Positions 61,422 through 64,000 of a DNA stretch of 64,000 nt are shown here, one piece after another; position 1 is the first letter of the stretch; each line of letters begins with the position of its first letter. The stretch covers positions 1,736,001-1,800,000 of the forward strand of contig OZ245364.1 of NCBI GenBank assembly GCA_965226545.1. Direction: 5' to 3'. The stretch is from JAHRAW01 sp965226545 (GTDB lineage Bacteria; Pseudomonadota; Gammaproteobacteria; Arenicellales; Poriferihabitantaceae). A program made the translations under genes and the position numbers. Under the pieces are notes generated by a model. It was not told the DNA's origin. It ran no database searches and was given only the letters and a program-made list of their open reading frames with translations.

Positions 61422-62758
61422 TTGATTCCATCATCAACCTGCCGCCCGAATGGATTGGCGTCGTCATGATTGGCGTGATGTTGTTCGCCATCTTCGTCGG
61501 CTTCCCGATTTCCTTCACGCTGATTTTCCTCGGCATGGCGTTCGGCTTGTGGGGGTTTGGTCAACTGGTGTTTTACCTGATGACCTTTCAATTCTCCAAT
61601 GTAATGCTCGAGCAAACCTTGGCCGCGGTGCCGCTGTTTATTTTCATGGGCATCTTAATGGAACAAGCCGGGCTGATGGAACGCCTGTTCAAAGCCGTGC
61701 TGCTCACCTTGTCGCGCGTCAAGGGCGCGTTGTATGTCGCGGTGTTGTTGGTGTCGACCGTATTCGCCGCAGCCACCGGCATTGTCGGCGCCTCGGTCAC
61801 GATACTCGGCATCATGGCGGCCAAAACCATGAACCAATCCGGCTACAACCCACGCCTCGCGGCCGGCACCATCACCGCCGGCGGCACGCTCGGCATTTTG
61901 ATTCCGCCGAGCATTATGTTGGTGGTGATGGGCCCAATTCTCGAAGTGCCGGTCACCGATTTATTCGCCGCCGCCATCATCCCCGGCTTTATGCTGGCGA
62001 TGTTGTACACCTTCTACGCCCTACTCCGTTGCCAGATAAACCCTTCACTCGGCCCGCCGTTGCCGGAACACATGCGCGCCAAATCGATGGCGTATGTATG
62101 GAAGGAATTCGCGCTCGGCTTGGTGCCGCCGGCGGCGTTGGTCGGCTTTGCCCTCGGCAGCATCCTGCTCGGCTTCGCCACGCCAACCGAAGCCGCCGGC
62201 ATGGGCGCCATCGGCGCATTCCTGCTTGCAGCCGCCTATCGCAAACTCACCTGGCGCGGCTTTCAAGACGCGCTGATTAAAACCCTGGAAATCTCCGCGT
62301 TAATTTTGGTGCTGGTCGCCGCCAGCAATTTCTTCGGCGCCGTATTCTCCCGCCTCGGCACGCCGGGCATGCTGACCAACCATCTGCTCGCTTTGGAGAT
62401 GTCGCCGTATATGGTGCTGTTCATGATTATGGCGTTGATTTTCCTCCTCGGCTGGCCGCTCGAATGGGTGCCGATTGTGCTGATTATCGTGCCGATTCTG
62501 TTGCCAGTCGTCGAACAACTCGGCTTCAATCTCGTCTGGTTCGGCATCTTAGTCGCCGTCAACCTACAAACCGCCTGGCTGTCCCCGCCGGTCGCCCTAT
62601 CCGCCTACTTCCTAAAAGGCGTCGTCCCCGATTGGGATTTAAAGGACATCTACGCCGGAATGATGCAGTTCATGCTCATCCAACTGATTGGCTTGCTGCT
62701 GATTATTTTCTTCCCGCAGATTGCGTTGTGGTTGCCGGAGGTTTTGTATGGGCGGTAG
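61418..62758 (+). CDS. dctM: TRAP transporter large membrane subunit (DctM family)
   Basis: The 446-residue protein has about twelve hydrophobic segments and DctM signatures: VPLFIFMGILMEQAGLMERLF, ATGIVGASVTILGIMAAKTM, ITAGGTLGILIPPSIMLVVMG and GFATPTEAAGMGAIGA. It carries the sodium-driven translocation path. ATG 61418 is chosen over GTG 61409 because of the ATGA overlap with dctQ. With the receptor and the lyase upstream this system should import an organic acid such as sulfolactate. Confidence 0.94.
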   Translation: MIDSIINLPPEWIGVVMIGVMLFAIFVGFPISFTLIFLGMAFGLWGFGQLVFYLMTFQFSNVMLEQTLAAVPLFIFMGILMEQAGLMERLFKAVLLTLSRVKGALYVAVLLVSTVFAAATGIVGASVTILGIMAAKTMNQSGYNPRLAAGTITAGGTLGILIPPSIMLVVMGPILEVPVTDLFAAAIIPGFMLAMLYTFYALLRCQINPSLGPPLPEHMRAKSMAYVWKEFALGLVPPAALVGFALGSILLGFATPTEAAGMGAIGAFLLAAAYRKLTWRGFQDALIKTLEISALILVLVAASNFFGAVFSRLGTPGMLTNHLLALEMSPYMVLFMIMALIFLLGWPLEWVPIVLIIVPILLPVVEQLGFNLVWFGILVAVNLQTAWLSPPVALSAYFLKGVVPDWDLKDIYAGMMQFMLIQLIGLLLIIFFPQIALWLPEVLYGR

Positions 62759-62802
62759 TTGTACGCCGCTTTCTGAACGCGAAAATTTTTTGATTTGTTT
62801 TG

Positions 62803-62811
62803 TGATATAAC
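62803..62811 (+). promoter_or_regulatory. extended -10 element upstream of the GHKL ATPase gene
   Basis: TGATATAAC (TG, one base, TATAAC) lies 35 bases before ATG 62847, with an AT-rich stretch but no clear -35. It fits an extended -10 promoter. Confidence 0.45.
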
Positions 62812-62846
62812 TGGCGTAGACACTAATCATATACGGCACGAAAACA

Positions 62847-64000
62847 ATGTCTGATTTAGGTCCCGGCAGAAATGCGCCCGCCGATTATGTGGCAATATGC
62901 CGCAACATCGCTGACAGTTACCCTGAAGGTATTTCGCATGGGTTGCAAAAAGACGCCATCCAAAACTCTTTGGATGCGCGCAAAAGCAAAAAAGCCACCG
63001 TGCACGTTTATTTCCGCGTGGTAAAAACCCGTCGCGGAAACTTCCTTACTTTCACTGACAGCAATACGACCGGTCTCACCGGCGATGTCAAGAGCGACAT
63101 TGAAGATTACAAGCGTCTGGGCGAAGATGACCATTGGGCAAGATTTGAAGCTTTTGCATTCACAAAAGCCGACCCTGACGCTTTGGGGGCAAGAGGACAA
63201 GGCAAATTCATTTTTCTTCGTGCATCAGAACAATATCGCATGTTCTACGACACATTGCGGGATGACGGTGTATACCGACTTGGCGCCACCGAAGTAACCA
63301 CAGTTGGCCGCGAGAACTTCCCGTCTGGCGAAAAATGGGAAGATGCAACCGCAAAAGCGCGACTGCAGGAACACTGCGGATTAGACCCGCTGAGCGAAGT
63401 CGGCACTCGAATTATTGTCTGCGACCCCATCGAGGAAGTGTTGGAAGCGATTCGCAATGGCGAATTTGCTGGTGCCATTCAGGAAACTTGGTTTCGCGCG
63501 ATTGAGAAAAAACAATTGAAGGTGTGGATTGACGCGTTTGACAAACGCGAGTCTGTTAATATTCCGGACATTCATCCGTTACCGAACAAAGATTCTGGTA
63601 ACAACAAGACGTGGGTATTCCAAAAAGATTTTAATGATCCTGTTGTTACTGGCGACTTCAGAATTAAAAATTTTCACGCCGCATACCTTCCGGAATCTGA
63701 CATTCCGGAAGCACTGCAAGGCATCGCAATTTTACAAGGCGGCATGAAAATCACCTCGCGCAATATTGATATGGCACCGCGAGATGTTAAGGAAAAAATC
63801 ACCGGTTTTATCGAGTTTGACCGGGAACTGGACCAAGAGTTGCGAAAAGGCAACAACCAAAACCCCAACCACTACGATTTAAACTGGCGTCGTAGCACAC
63901 CATCCGCCATCAAGAGTTTTATCGGGCGCCAATTACAAGATTTTGGACACAAAAAACTGGGAATTGGCGAAGACCGTCGAGCGCGGCAAAAGCGCACTCG
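62847..64000 (+). CDS. GHKL (HSP90/MutL/MORC-like) ATPase, 3' end cut by window edge
   Basis: At least 384 residues are encoded and the frame is open at the window end. The N-terminus has Bergerat-fold motifs: N-box KDAIQNSLDAR (N40, D43), a G1-like TDSNTTGL (D71) and the G2 loop LGARGQGKFIF (Gly114-119). A second alpha/beta part follows (RIIVCDPIEEVLEAI). Stand-alone ATPases of this kind are found in MORC/MutL-like conflict and restriction systems of bacteria. No ribosome-binding site is seen; a promoter lies at 62803. The gene's AT-richer codons resemble the 37253-39201 island. What follows beyond the edge would decide its role. Confidence 0.75.
   Translation, partial: MSDLGPGRNAPADYVAICRNIADSYPEGISHGLQKDAIQNSLDARKSKKATVHVYFRVVKTRRGNFLTFTDSNTTGLTGDVKSDIEDYKRLGEDDHWARFEAFAFTKADPDALGARGQGKFIFLRASEQYRMFYDTLRDDGVYRLGATEVTTVGRENFPSGEKWEDATAKARLQEHCGLDPLSEVGTRIIVCDPIEEVLEAIRNGEFAGAIQETWFRAIEKKQLKVWIDAFDKRESVNIPDIHPLPNKDSGNNKTWVFQKDFNDPVVTGDFRIKNFHAAYLPESDIPEALQGIAILQGGMKITSRNIDMAPRDVKEKITGFIEFDRELDQELRKGNNQNPNHYDLNWRRSTPSAIKSFIGRQLQDFGHKKLGIGEDRRARQKRT

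Noticed and set aside
1..64000. tRNA, rRNA, 4.5S RNA, insertion sequences, prophage or integrase genes
   Set aside because: I looked for T-arm-like GTTCGAATC elements, transposase motifs and terminal inverted repeats and found none that I can support.

Overview
The window looks like a chromosome segment of an uncultured gammaproteobacterium. This rests on gene orders typical of that class: trpS-scpA-scpB-rluB, ilvB-ilvN-ilvC-psd-pssA-leuA, ffh divergent from a ypjD-like CcsA-family gene, and erpA next to grpE-dnaK-dnaJ. No rRNA or tRNA gene was seen, so the taxon cannot be fixed further.

Layout. (1) 1-1446: two tandem copies of a Panacea-domain (SocA-like antitoxin) gene, each behind the same promoter/operator. 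(2) 1447-14189: two divergent giant autotransporter-like adhesins with Ig/cadherin-like repeats, separated by a 1-kb non-coding region that holds an orphan promoter-plus-terminator unit. (3) 14354-18653: an L-lactate-permease-family transporter carrying a 260-residue Arg-rich tandem-repeat insertion, a 58-bp intergenic minisatellite, and an M24 peptidase. (4) 18654-30468, minus strand: a decayed duplicate of the rluB 3' end, then rluB, scpB, scpA, trpS, yciO, pcnB, a type-4 uracil-DNA glycosylase with a huge acidic repeat region, and leuA with a Leu-rich leader peptide (attenuator). (5) 30469-37231: a NYN protein, pssA, psd, a small Cys-containing protein, and ilvC, ilvN, ilvB. (6) 37253-40675: an ATPase/nuclease-like island, which is an effector candidate, an intact ABC-type AAA ATPase and a paralogue with broken catalytic motifs. 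(7) 40727-51314: ffh, the CcsA-like gene, tsaB, a DinG/YoaA helicase, dnaJ, dnaK, grpE (with a sigma-32-type promoter) and erpA. (8) 51520-58987: a GMC oxidoreductase, two DUF488 genes, htpX, two unknown genes, a secreted ankyrin protein, and a UxaA/SuyAB-type lyase. (9) 59093-62758: a TRAP transporter, probably serving the lyase substrate (sulfolactate or another hydroxy acid). (10) 62847-64000: the start of a GHKL/MORC-like ATPase gene.

The most striking genome-wide property is tandem-repeat expansion. Conserved housekeeping proteins (RluB, ScpB, UDG, TsaB, PssA, GrpE, the lactate permease) carry low-complexity tails or loops. Those built on the + strand word GTCACTTGCA or GTTAC share their vocabulary with short degenerate arrays that fill many intergenic gaps. 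The best candidates for an undescribed system are the 37253-40675 ATPase/effector island, the duplicated Panacea genes and the terminal GHKL ATPase. The leuA leader and the SuyAB-TRAP cluster are the clearest regulatory and metabolic finds.
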